Positions 34,438 to 45,034 of a stretch of 64,000 nt of DNA are shown in pieces (position 1 is the first letter of the stretch; the number at the start of each line of letters is the position of its first letter). The DNA is from Axinella damicornis. Taxonomy: Eukaryota; Porifera; Demospongiae; Axinellida; Axinellidae. Under the pieces are notes generated by a model. That model was not told where the DNA came from. It searched no databases and saw nothing but the letters and a program-made list of their open reading frames with translations. Location: NCBI GenBank assembly GCA_963931865.1, contig OZ007516.1, positions 180,006-244,005 of the forward strand, written 5' to 3'. The position numbers and the translations under genes are program-made.

Positions 34438-37400
34438 CAGATAGATAGATAGATGGATAGAGATAAATAGTTGCAGCCAAAGCCAGAGCCATCACACCTC
34501 AGTGTAATTGAATGTGGTCTCATTCCACTGGCACACAGCATCACTGTATCCCCCTTTCCACCCTCACTGGCACACAGCATCACTGTATCCCCCTCCCCCT
34601 TTCCACCCTCACTGGCACACAGCATCACTGTATCCCCCTTTCCACCCTCACTGGCACACAGCATCACTGTATCCCCCTCCCCCTTTCCACCCTCACTGGC
34701 ACACAGCATCACTGTATCCCCTCTCCCCCTTTCCACCCTCACTGGCACACAGCATCACTGTATCCCCTTTCCACCCTCACTGGCACACAGCATCACTATA
34801 TCCCCTTCCCCCTTACCACCCTTACTGGCACACAGCATCACTGTATCCCAGCTCCTCATGAAGATCTGTGAGTACCATCAACTGGACCCCACCCAGCATG
34901 CCATTGCCCTCCCGCCAGCCACTCCCCATGGCCAGCCCGTGCTCTGTGCGGGCACGATGACCGTTGGATCCCTCCACGGTGGAGAAGTCCACCTGGTAAA
35001 GAGTGGGACTACGCAACCAGCATCAGAGGGGAGTAGTAACGGAGGGGAAGCATCCGAGCAGGTGAGCTAGGAACATAATTACAGGTGCACTTTATGCTAG
35101 CTTCATTCCCAGGTCTTCTTACCGCAGTGTTTGTTGCTTGCAGTGCTAACGTGGCGAAGGCCTTGTAAAATGTGTCACGTGCAAGTGTCACTGACATAGG
35201 TGGACGTATGGAGGATTCATGGCACACTCCTGAGTATAACGCACACTCCTGAGTATAACGCACACTCCTGAGTATAACGCACACTCCTGAGTATAACGCA
35301 CACTCCTGAGTATAACGCACACTCCTGAGTATAACGCACACTCCTGAGTATAACGCACACTCCTGAGTATAACGCACACTCCTGAGTATAACACACACTC
35401 CTGAGTATAACGCATGGTCATGTGTAGAACATGTGCTGTACACTTTGACCACCGACATTGGACTAGCGGTCTACAGCGACTGAGTGGTCGACATTGACGA
35501 CATTTCTCGGGTTCAGAAAGCTGTCCCGCAGCCGTGCAAGAGCCCAAAGCCACGGAAATGCAGCCACAGTTTGGAGTCCAAACGGCCGACTGTTGGATAC
35601 CTGCAGTGATGAAGTGTGCTTGAAAATTTCTACACAACTGTAAGTCTGTGCTGTACAAACAGCAGCTGGACTACAACGCGTGTATACTGTGCTACCAGAA
35701 CTGGCTACAAAGCTTAAAGACAGCCTTGCGGTTTACTCGGGAATGTGCCACTCCTCCTTACGTCCACATAACATCCACCTACGTCACTTGCACATGACGT
35801 GTTTTACCAGGCCTTCCCCCACGTTAGTACTGCAAGCGACAAACGCTGAGGTGAGAAGCCTTGGGAAGGAGGATACTTTATGCTGGGTCACTCTTACAAA
35901 CACCATTGGAAGACCTCTCAATCTGAACTCTATCCTTCACTAGACCCTCCTTCTGCATGTTGAGCTGCCAAAGGGGGAGAGAACGGTGGTACGGGTGAGC
36001 CCCTCGCTGTCCGTGAAAGAACTGTTGCAGTACGTTTGTGAGAAGAGGAACCTTGACCCTGCCACACACTTCTTCGACCTGCCTGCCACTGAGGAGAGCT
36101 TGACAGGCAAAACTCTGGAACAGTTGAAGATTAATAACATCAAAGTTGTGCTTAAGGGTGAGAAGGGGGGAGGGAGGAGGAGGAGGAGGGAGGGGAGGGA
36201 GGAAGGTGGAATGGGAGAGGAAGAGAGAGGAAGGAGAGGGAGTTCAGCCGTTTGAATCTACCCCTGCAGAGTCTCCAACACAAAAAAGGAAGACATCCAT
36301 CAAAGGCACGAATAAAGTCAGTGAGAAACCTGCCGATAGTCCCAAGGTGAGGGTGGGGGAGAGGGAGATAGCCGATAGTCCCAAGGTGAGGGGTGGGGGA
36401 GAGGGGGATAGCCGATAGTCCCAAGGTGAGGGGTGGGGGAGAGGGGGATAGCCAAGCAAGTACATGTACATGTATACAGCTGTGGCCTCTCCAGTGCTAG
36501 TGCTGGGAGAGTGAGAATTCTCTGCATGAAAATCTTATCCAAGCTCTAATCTGACATGCTGGGGGCCCTGGATAGATACCTGTACAAACTGCATAAGTTG
36601 TATTGCCTGGGTGCTTCGCTCCCGGGCTGGACTGTAACAGGCTGACCTTCAACCTCTGGGCCCAATCGTGATAAGTCCCAGCTCTCTAGACAATCCATGA
36701 CTCAACATTTCTCTCTTGTTCTCTGGCAGACTGGCCGCAGGGTGGCCCCACCCCCACCTCCCCCTCAGTGCCGTCGCACCCAGCCAGAGCTCATGAAAGA
36801 GCTCGCAGCTGAGATGGTGGAAAGGAAGCTGCATCAGCAGTGTGAGGGCGGGGAGGGAGAGGTGAATGGTGAGCAGAGTGGAGGAGGGGAGGAGGAGGTA
36901 AAGGACGAGGGAGCGGCTCAAACCGATGAGGTATCAGCTGTTGTTCGTAACTGACAGTGTGTACTGAGACTCAGCACGACGGTGCACACCTTACACACAC
37001 ACCACTCACACCTTACACACACCACTCAGCACGGTGCACACCTTACACACGCACCACTCACACCTTACACACACACCACTCACACCTTGCACACACTACT
37101 CAACATACCCGTAGTCCACACCTTACACACACACCACTCACACCTTACACACACCACTCAGCACGGTGCACACCTTACACACGCACCACTCACACCTTAG
37201 ACACACCACTCAACATAGTCCACACCTTACACACACACCACTCACACCACTCACACCTTACATACATGTACACACCACTCAACACAGTGCACACCTTACA
37301 CAATTGGTCTAGGTGCAGTGCTGTAGTTAGTCATGTTACCAAGGGCAGGGTACGTCTGCACACGTACTCATGTACACTGGGACATGTGAACACCTAATCA

Positions 37401-38376
37401 TTCACTCAGGCATGTTGATCAATAATTAGTCATGCCTGTCACACACCCATGCCCTACATGAGTGGGACAAGTGTACATTTGGCAACCTAGTCCCATTTTC
37501 ATGTGGGACAACCAGAAATATGTGTTGTGAGGTGACAGTCAGTTGTATAGGCAAGCGTCACTCGGCCCTATAACGAAGTCTTTTGTGTCTTACCTGCAGT
37601 CCCAGAGACGTTCCTCTGACCCCACTGCCAAAACAGTGACTGACGACAGGAGCACCCTCACCCGACTCAAGCCCCGAGGGAGACCTGCCCCTCCCCCTCC
37701 CTCCAAAGAGGGAGGTCCTGTGTCCTTGCCAGCAGACCCCCTGCCAGTGTCATCGCGGGGGCCAAAGCCTCCCCCACCCCCAGTTGCTGAGAAGCCCAGG
37801 AGGAACACAGGTGGGGTAGACAGTGTGTGGGGTTCAGTTCTTCAGTGATCTGCATGTGTACACTGCACTAGTACAGTATTTGTACTTTGACCTTCCTCTG
37901 AGCTAATCACACGTAGTCCAGGGCGGTAGCCGCCGGTACGGTTGGTCCGGTTTCAACCGAGCCACTTTTGAGGTAAAAGAAACTTTCAGCAATAGCAATG
38001 ACTTAGTGCAATTGTGCATACGCGGCAGACCGCCATCGTTTTTGCTTATGCTTGGAAGATGGCTGTGAATAGCTTGAAACTGTCACTTCCTAGTCTTCCT
38101 GATGACCCCCATCAGCAAACTTTTGGTAAGTCGAAACCTGTGCTGTGTGTGCTCTGCACAGAGCCACGAATTATGTTGTGACGCGTGCAAGGTGCCTTTC
38201 AGCAAACAGGAAGCGCTGAGTCTGCATGCAACGTGTCACTGTAGCCATTACCATGCTCTAGCTAGCAAGCACTGTGCCCACAGCTGCAGATCTATATAGA
38301 CCCCGGTCGCCACACTCTTACCCAAGAATTGCATCAGAAACTTCACCTCAGAAGGCCAGAAATCCCAAATATTTCC

Positions 38377-38409
<33 letters not shown>

Positions 38410-41400
38410 CCCTAGACTAAGACCCCCATACAGCACCCACTTCCTGTACATTTCTTCGCACCGGCGGTAAGCCAGCACTGCTGTTCAACCAGGCCACTTC
38501 AGATCTTGTGGCTACGGCCCTGCATACATGTAACTGTAATGCACCTCCCCTCTCCTCCCCTCCCACATTTCTTCAATCCCCTCTCCTCCCATATCCCTCC
38601 TCCTATCGTCCTCTCCTGTTTCTCTCCTCACAGGTTCCAAGGACCAGGACGAGCCAGACTCGGGCCCCCCACCACAGGAGGAACCGTCTTCCATCAGCAG
38701 TGCCACACTAGACCAGATAGTGCTGGGTGGGATGGTGGGTGAGGGGGGGACAGGGGTGAAGGGGAAGGTGAAGGAACACGCTGAGAGACCCGAGATGTCT
38801 ACCGCCATTACCGAGGGTCTAAAGAAGCAGGCGGAGGGAGGAGGAAGGTGAGCAGTGTTCTCGCTAGAAATCTACATCCAAATGGTGCGCAATGTACAAG
38901 CAGACATGTGAATGGCTTTGTTTACACACTACTATTGAATGTTAAGTAGGAAACCCTGCCAGCAGCTGCTGTGGGCAGGGAAATAAATAATTAAGAATAA
39001 TTAAGGAAGCATCCAAATGGTGCACCTACTTAAGTTTACCACATCCAAATGGAGATGATTAACCAAATGGTGCTGCACCGTCTGCTAAAGGCCTAGCGAG
39101 AACACTGGACTTTGAGGAGGTTGAGAGATGTGTGCACTAGACGATGATGAGTTCTGATTTACTTTATGATGAGTTCTGATTTACTTTGCAATGTTCAACG
39201 TGGGGTGGGTCAGGACAGACATTTAATTTGAACTTGTTCGAAGGTCAACCACACACCTATACTCCATTGTGTGGTAATCATTGCACAGACATCACTCTGA
39301 CATCATGTGTGCCGTGGGGTAGCCTGGTTCCCAGGCCCGAGACGGCGTAGCCTCGTTCCCAGGCCGTTTTGGGAGGAGAAATGGCCTGGCAACTTCCGCG
39401 AGTTCAAACTGTTACTTCCGCTGCCAGAGAGTTGAAGACCCAATCAGATTTCAGATCTCTGTCACATGACAACAGTAAACCGAATTGTGTAATGCGTTGA
39501 AACGTCGCAGTCATGCCCATTCATCACAATAGTTATTCATCACAATAGTTGACGCTCGATCGCGCTAGTGTAGGTGCTCTGCACGACGACTTTTGTTCGT
39601 TCGTCTTCTGCTTGCCTTCCGTTGCAGAACCTGCGCAAACAGTTGCTTCCACGAGCAGGAAAGGAGCAGATGAAAATACCAGACGTGGACTTCACTGCTT
39701 GAATGAGGTATGCAATTGCCGTGACGTTCCGTCCGTAAACAGTTTGAACTCGTGGAAGTTGCCAGGCCTCCTAACACGGCCTGGGAATGAGGCTAGAGAC
39801 GGCAAGGCTAGCCTTGGGGTAGCCTAGTTCCCAGCGTGGAGGGAACCAGGGTAGTCTTTGCGGTGTACCATACACACAACAGTCGACTCTATGACACCAC
39901 TGTTACTCCAATAGACCTTATTCCGCAAAAATGAAATTCCAGGTTTCCGTTGCTATGACAACAACAACCCCTTGTACCCATTGGTCACCATGCCGATTGG
40001 CTGCATCCCAGATTTGAAGTAAATAGGATGTATACTGTCCGAGTTATGGCCTCCCAAAATTCAAGATTTTCTCATTGAGGCCCATACAAAATCTGAAATT
40101 TTCCTACTGGAGGCGCCTCCAGTAGAAAAATTCTTACATTTGTATGGGCTTCAATGGGGAAATTCTGAAGTTTGAGAGGCTGTAACTCGGACACTATACA
40201 TCCTATTTACTTCAAATCTGGGATGCAGCCTATCTGCATGGTGACCAATGGGTACAAGGGATTGTTGTTGTCATAGCAATGGAAACCTGGAATTTCATTT
40301 TTGCAGAATAAGGTCTATTGCAATCAGTGATGCTCCGTAATGACACCACTGATACAGTGACACCACTGGTACTGTAAGAAATGATACTCCGACCACCTGT
40401 GATTCTCTCCCTCAGGTACTTGTCTATCAAGAGGAAGGCAGCAGAGAGTCCTGGAACCACACCAAGGGAGCAGACCAAGCACAATAGTCTTGAAAGACCA
40501 CCGAAAAGACCTCTGGACACTAACACTCTGAAACACCAGAAGCCAGGTACTGAGCGAAAGGATGGTTCTAGTCTGAAACGTAGGCCACGTGGCCCCGCCC
40601 CTCCTCCCCCGAAGGTCAGCACTGGGAAGACGAAACCAAAGGAGGAGAATGCAGACAAAACAACAAAAGCCGTTGAGGAGCCAAAGAAATCAGAGGGTTT
40701 TGAGAGTACACCCCCCATGCGATCGCGTCCCTCTCGCCGGGCTCCCAGCAGGCCTGCCCCCACCTCTCCCCAGAAGAGGAAGATGCAGAAGGTAGCAGAA
40801 GCCGTACCGGGAGAGCCACCTGCAGCTCCACAGGAGCCACCAGTAGTGAAACAAGAAGATGGTGTTGAACCAAGCCAGCAGGAGCTCTGTGAAACTTCGG
40901 ACAAGGTCGAGTCATCCGTTCCTTCAACTCCTACCACTCCCTCACTCAATCCCTCGCCCAGCAGCACACGTAGACCAGATGCTGCTACTGCAACCGTGGA
41001 CGAAATGCAAGATGGCAGAAAAGTGCTGATTGTCAAACCGTCGCCCCACTCACAGCGTAAACCGTCGGTCCCGGCTGCACTGGTGTTCAACCTGCCACCT
41101 CCGCCTCCACTGGAGCTTGATGAACAGGAAAAGCCTCCACTGGAGCTTGATGAACAGGAGAAGGCTGAAGCTAGAACTGAAGGAGGACCAGAAGATGAGG
41201 ACACAACTGAAAACAAAGAGGGAGAGGGAGGAGATCAAAAGAAAATTCAGGCAAAGCTGAGTGATGAAGGTATCGTAGTGGATGACAAACCTCCTTCACT
41301 CTCGGATGAACCATCAGAAGAAAGCAGAGACGTCGCTGAAAGCAAGGTACCAATGTCACCAGCGCAGTCCAATCTTGACGAGACTATTCTCAGCAATGAG

Positions 41401-43872
41401 TACACTAACCTTGATGACGACTGCAGCAGCAGTGGAGGGGAGCAGACCACAGACTTCTCCTGTGAAGATAACCTCGACCCCATTGAAGACTCCGCAAGAA
41501 CTGAGCCCAATAGTGCCACGGGGAAACCAGAGGACGGGGAGTCAGAAGTGGGAGGGGGTGTGGAGCAAGGATCGGACACCAGCAGTGAGGGTGGGTACGA
41601 TATTGCAGGTCAACAGAGGAATGGTTCCTCTACTGGTGACAGTGACTCTGTGTGTGGATATGACGTTGCAGATGCCTCCCCACTGCACAAGCCAGGCCTC
41701 TCTCTCCCCCCTCCCATGCCAGAGCTCGCCATCAATGCTAACACCAACAACAGTAACAGTCGAGAGTGGGCTGGAGTTGCTGACATCCCTCCTCCCTCTA
41801 CGTTTGTACCACCTCCACCAGAACAGATGTCTGACCCAGAGGATCTGGAGGGAGAGGGGGGAGATGGGGTAGTGCTTGTATCCATGGTAACACACAGAGA
41901 AGATGTCCCTATTGTTCCAGAGCAGGTGGAAGATGCTATAAACCGTTCAGAGTGTGGGCCGGAGAGACCTGAGGGAGGTGGGAGAAAAGGAGAGGAATTG
42001 GGAGACCTACCAGCCGAGAAGAATGACAGTATTGGCACCAAGTTGAATGAACTGGATAACATGGTGATCTCATTGCAGAAGCTGATCACAGAAACGACAG
42101 GCACACCCCCTCCAAGTCCCCCTCCTCCTCGCCCCCCTCCCCCTGGCCCCCCTCCCCCACCGTCTCTACCTCTTGTCAGGTCCACAGAACTCCTCAACTC
42201 TGATGCACCACCCAAGCAAAAGTCTCCCATCCCAACCAAACCTAAGCCACCACCACCAAGCAAGAAACCTGTCAAACCAGCTGATCCGGACGCTGCCCAA
42301 GAGGAACTCTTTGCAAAATTGAAACAGAGACAATTGAAGCTGAAAGCCCAAATGGAAGAAGAATCGATGACATCTGGTCGTGATTCCGTTCCCCACCCCT
42401 CCATGGATCCCCACCCTCCAGTTGAGCCTCATCCCAGGATGTCTGTCCCGCAGCCCTCGGGTGACATGGTTCAGATGCAGCTGCAGTACCTCCAGCAGCA
42501 GGTGCTCCAGCAGCAGATGGTGCAGCTGCAGCAGCAGTTCCAGCAGATGCAGCACATGGCTCTTCAGCAGAACGTCGGGGTATTGGTGCCGGCCGCCAAC
42601 CCCCCCTTCTTGCAGCAGACACCTGTGCCAAACCCGGCCCTCCTTGGACTTCACCACCAACCAGCTCTCATGCCCCAGCCCGCCGTCCAGCATCCAGCCA
42701 TGGTCGGGCCTACCGCTCAGCCGGTACCAATGGCAGGGTTTGTTCCGGGCGGTGCTCATCCACTAGCCCAACAACCCACTGGCTTGTATCCACAGGCACA
42801 GTACCCTCACGGAGTGGCTGCCTCACACCTGGTACCACCACATTCCACACCAGCTGTCTACTCCCTCGCACCCACCTCGCTGGCTCCACCTCCTGACCTC
42901 ATCCCTCCCCCTCCCCCAACCACCTCACCTCCCTCCTCCAGCCCTGGTCAGACAACCCCAAGCCAGAGTGGACAGAGTTCCGGCAAGCAATCACCGAAAC
43001 GTAGGCCATCCCACCATGACGTCCGCTCAACAGTTCTTGGGCCGATGGAAGACCAGTTTGATAGTTTGATGGAGGAGGTGCGCGATGCTGACCCCAACGA
43101 AGTGCTGAAAAAGGTTCGTTTTTCTCAGTATGCATGCTTCACATTCCATACCTCTGCATAGTCTCATACCAGACCATCAGTATGGTCTCGGAACTGGACT
43201 GATACATGTGGTACACATGGTATGATGTTATCAGGATCTGGGAGTTGTCACTCTATGATATAGCCACTGCTGTTCATGATCTTGTCCTGACCTTGTGAGT
43301 TGTGCTAATGTCTATCTTCCCCAGGTTCCTGAGGAGGAGATGGAGCGAGATCCTTCCTCCTCCAGTTACACTGGCATGGCAGCTGCACTGGCTGAGGCTC
43401 TCAAACAGCGGAGAATGCACTTCACTGAGAAACGTAGGGTACCGCAACACACACACACAAAGCGCGCACACACACACAAAGCGCGCACACACACACACAA
43501 AGCGCGCACACACACACACACACTAAGCACATGCACAGTGCACACCTCACAAGCCTCGATCCTTCCCAGGCACTCGGTATAATTACCGAGCGCCTGGAAC
43601 GAGGCTAGTGCACACACACACACGTTATTAACCAGCATGCATAGTGCTAGTCTCGTTCCCAGACCGTTTATCCAGCGCGTGTATCGCTTCCAGTATAACG
43701 CGATACTAAAAGCGATCCGTGCTGGGGTTGGTTGGGTCTGGGACCGAGACTAGCATAGTGCAGCATTTATTTTGGAACGTCTGCTTTGCAGGGAGATCTA
43801 GAGACCTCGATGAATCACATTGTTCAGAGTGGGGATCACCATAGAAACAATCCATCACCACGGCAACCATAG
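31373..43872 (+). CDS. COBL: Cordon-bleu-like actin regulator with N-terminal WH1 domain
   Basis: Fourteen exons splice in phase to about 1488 residues: 31373-31395, 31840-31981, 32666-32800, 33163-33222, 34282-34352, 34836-35061, 35944-36157, 36270-36346, 36730-36930, 37600-37810, 38634-38847, 40416-43113, 43325-43438 and 43792-43872 (stop TAG). Exons 2-4 read as an EVH1/WH1 domain (VFQGQLYHGEAKSKSW, ESFVQWQQRG, YALRLKNSAAAQQFSEAI). Exons 5-6 and 7 each encode a Cobl-type ubiquitin-like domain (VKLRLLLPGRRTTAVSV, LLMKICEYHQLDPTQH; VELPKGERTVVRVSP, ELLQYVCEKRNLDPATH). Basic-proline motifs follow (TGRRVAPPPPPP, KPRGRPAPPPP, RRPRGPAPPPP). The 2.7-kb exon 12 is acidic, then has a polyproline and a glutamine-rich coiled coil. 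WH2-like actin motifs close it (FDSLMEEVRDADPNEVLKKV, MAAALAEALKQRRMHF). Vertebrate Cobl nucleates actin through WH2 repeats. The WH1 fusion is unusual. Two exon junctions lie in minisatellites. Confidence 0.8.
32801..32828. repeat. Poly-G tract directly after a Cobl donor
   Basis: GTGAGG at the exon-3 donor runs straight into about 22 consecutive G. Similar tracts (C or G, 18-40 nt) occur at about 1047, 2523, 25799, 38381, 50957, 51062 and 56536. Confidence 0.9.
33542..34120. mobile_element. 9-bp-TSD MITE family, 579-bp copy with 5'-exon-like ORF
   Basis: The ends TAGTCTCGTACCCAGAC and CTGGGCACGAGACTA are flanked by CACTGCTTG (33533-33541) and CACTGCTTA (34121-34129). Inside, ATG at 33841 opens MAERYLEATKLRKGVINQQ followed by a consensus donor (AGTAAGTCC), like the first exon of a lost larger gene. 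It lies in intron 4 of the Cobl-like gene. Confidence 0.8.
34388..34455. repeat. (GATA)n microsatellite
   Basis: About 14 GATA/GACA/GATG units in Cobl intron 5, just upstream of the acceptor-spanning minisatellite. Confidence 0.9.
34525..34850. repeat. Minisatellite spanning Cobl exon-6 acceptor
   Basis: About nine units of CACTGGCACACAGCATCACT GTATCCCC followed by CTTTCCACCCT, 34-42 bp each. The last unit contains the acceptor itself: CACACAG then CATCACTGTATCCCAG, which is read as coding (I-I-T-V-S-Q). So each upstream unit repeats the acceptor and the first 12-15 coding bases. Confidence 0.9.
35098..35874. mobile_element. 9-bp-TSD family, 777-bp copy with long TIR
   Basis: The left end TAGCTTCATTCCCAGGTCTT and about 65 bp in total (to GGCGAAGGCC) are inverted at the right end (GGCCTTCCCCCACGTTAGTA ... 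GGGAAGGAGGAT) with moderate divergence. ACTTTATGC occurs on both sides (35089-35097 and 35875-35883). A 19-bp tandem array sits inside. Intron 6 of the Cobl-like gene. Confidence 0.75.
35219..35413. repeat. 19-bp tandem array
   Basis: About ten units of CACACTCCTGAGTATAACG, nearly identical, inside the TIR element at 35098-35874. Confidence 0.95.
36331..36454. repeat. Minisatellite spanning Cobl exon-8 donor
   Basis: Three units of about 40 bp: GCCGATAGTCCCAAG, then GTGAGGGGTGGGGGAGAGGG, then GGATA. The first GCCGATAGTCCCAAG is the real exon end (A-D-S-P-K) and the following GTGAGG is the real donor. The other two units duplicate both exon end and donor downstream. Confidence 0.9.
36980..37305. 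repeat. ACACCTTACACACACACCACTC repeat block
   Basis: Irregular tandem copies of CACACCTTACACACACACCA and CTCAGCACGGTG variants fill Cobl intron 9. They show no link to splice sites. Confidence 0.8.
37919..38524. mobile_element. Possible TIR element with 5'-exon-like ORF
   Basis: CAGGGCGGTAGCC (37919) and GGCTACGGCCCTG (to 38524) are imperfect inverted ends with no clear target duplication. ATG at 38059 opens MAVNSLKLSLPSLPDDPHQQ followed by a donor (GGTAAGTCG), again like an isolated first exon. A poly-G tract lies at 38381-38407. Cobl intron 10. Confidence 0.45.
39320..39810. mobile_element. Nested insertion of two 9-bp-TSD family elements
   Basis: The inner element at 39348-39795 (448 bp; ends TAGCCTCGTTCCCAGGC and GCCTGGGAATGAGGCTA) is flanked by GAGACGGCG and GAGACGGCA. 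Removing it leaves an outer 34-bp element at 39320-39810 with ends TAGCCTGGTTCCCAGG and AAGGCTA, flanked by GCCGTGGGG (39311-39319) and GCCTTGGGG (39811-39819). Another family end (TAGCCTAGTTCCCAGC) starts directly at 39820. Cobl intron 11. Confidence 0.75.
39909..40320. mobile_element. Near-perfect 412-bp palindrome (MITE) in Cobl intron 11
   Basis: It begins CAATAGACCTTATTCCGCAA and ends TTGCAGAATAAGGTCTATTG. The two arms match along nearly all their length with the centre at GGAGGCGCCTCC (about 40110). No ORF of its own. It would form a hairpin of about 200 bp if transcribed. Target duplication unclear. Confidence 0.85.
43648..43752. mobile_element. 9-bp-TSD MITE family, 105-bp copy
   Basis: The ends TAGTCTCGTTCCCAGAC and GTCTGGGACCGAGACTA are flanked by perfect GCATAGTGC duplications (43639-43647 and 43753-43761). 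It sits 39 bp before the last coding exon of the Cobl-like gene. Its core is the reverse complement of the copy at 45931. Confidence 0.95.
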
Positions 43873-44987
43873 GTCCTGCATATATATATTGTATGATCAA
43901 TGTATACAAGCTAAATGATTGTATTGAATGTTTTGTTGATACTAAATGCTACTACTGTTCTGTGCTTTCTGGAAAATCTGAACACCTTATCCTCGATCAT
44001 GAAGTGATCAGTAACTGGTAAATATGCACACCCCCCAAAATGGGCATGGAAATCTGTCCAATTGTATATACTATAATGACGAGTGGATGTACTAGCTGCT
44101 GTTTGGTTCACTAGTTCTTGAGAACTGCAGTCTCTCTTGCTCTGCCCCTCTGTCTTCTCCGTCCCTCACACCCCTACCACCGCTCGGTCTCCTCCCCTTT
44201 CCTCTCTGCTTCATCCCTCTGCTTCCTTCCTCTCCTCTGTCCCCTCCACCTCTTTCCCCTTCTCCTCTTCCCCCACCACCTCTCCCCCCTCCTCCTCCTC
44301 CTCTTCCTTCTCCTCCTCTTCTCCTACCTTTCAGCACACCTTTCCCTCGCTCGTCACTCTCCATCTCCCCCTGACCTGTTACAACCCTTCTCTCAACATC
44401 AACAGCTCTTTTTCCTCCTACAAGCTTCATAGAGATAGCAGGAATTCGACGAGTCACCTTTAACCTGAGGCAAAGAGACATAGACAAACCTCATGCAGAC
44501 AGTACAGAAATCACGATAGGGAATTAAAAATATTCCCTATATACATGCATGTTTCCCTAACATTTCGTACAGTAGAGAAAAATGATAGTTGTTCATCAAC
44601 ACTTCCTCCTACATGTGTGTACTGTACATGTAGGTCACTAACATTCCCCGCTCATTTTCAATGGTATATTCCACATTTCCCTTCATACCATGTCCTCTAC
44701 TTTAAACAAGCGGGTTTTCCAGGAAAACCACATTAGGGGAATTGTGGGGAAAGCTTGTAAGTGGAAATGTTTTCCTGTGCACATTGACATGGAAGCACGC
44801 TACGTGCAGTGGTATGTCTGCAGCTGGCCTCACAGAATTGCATATGTACACGCCATGAGAGTAACATACTAGGAAATACCACAACTAGTGCAGTAGTAAT
44901 TCTGAGCTTTTGATCTCCCATAAGCAAGGCACCTTCAAGACTAGACCACACAGGAGGAAACACACATCAAGAGAGTATGGTTCTGTC

Positions 44988-45034
44988 TAGCCTCGTTCCC
45001 AGGTCTCCTCCCACACGGCCTGGGAACGAGGCTA
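44988..45034. mobile_element. 9-bp-TSD MITE family, 47-bp copy
   Basis: The ends TAGCCTCGTTCCCAGG and CCTGGGAACGAGGCTA are flanked by perfect GGTTCTGTC duplications (44979-44987 and 45035-45043). Confidence 0.95.

Noticed and set aside
35219..35413. Regular 19-bp direct repeats as a possible CRISPR array
   Set aside because: Units are contiguous without spacers and the locus is a eukaryotic intron; it is a simple minisatellite.
35009..35658. Open frames rich in YTQECALYSGVCVILRSVR
   Set aside because: They are products of the 19-bp tandem array inside a transposable element, with no start context or splice signals.
40230..41216. Long minus-strand open frame (328 codons) opposite the Cobl exon 12
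   Set aside because: It is a shadow: serine/glycine-rich because the plus strand is proline/glutamate-rich, and the plus strand has the phased exon.
44092..44487. Minus-strand frame rich in [17 protein letters not shown]
   Set aside because: Translation of the pyrimidine-rich block; no motif or splice structure.
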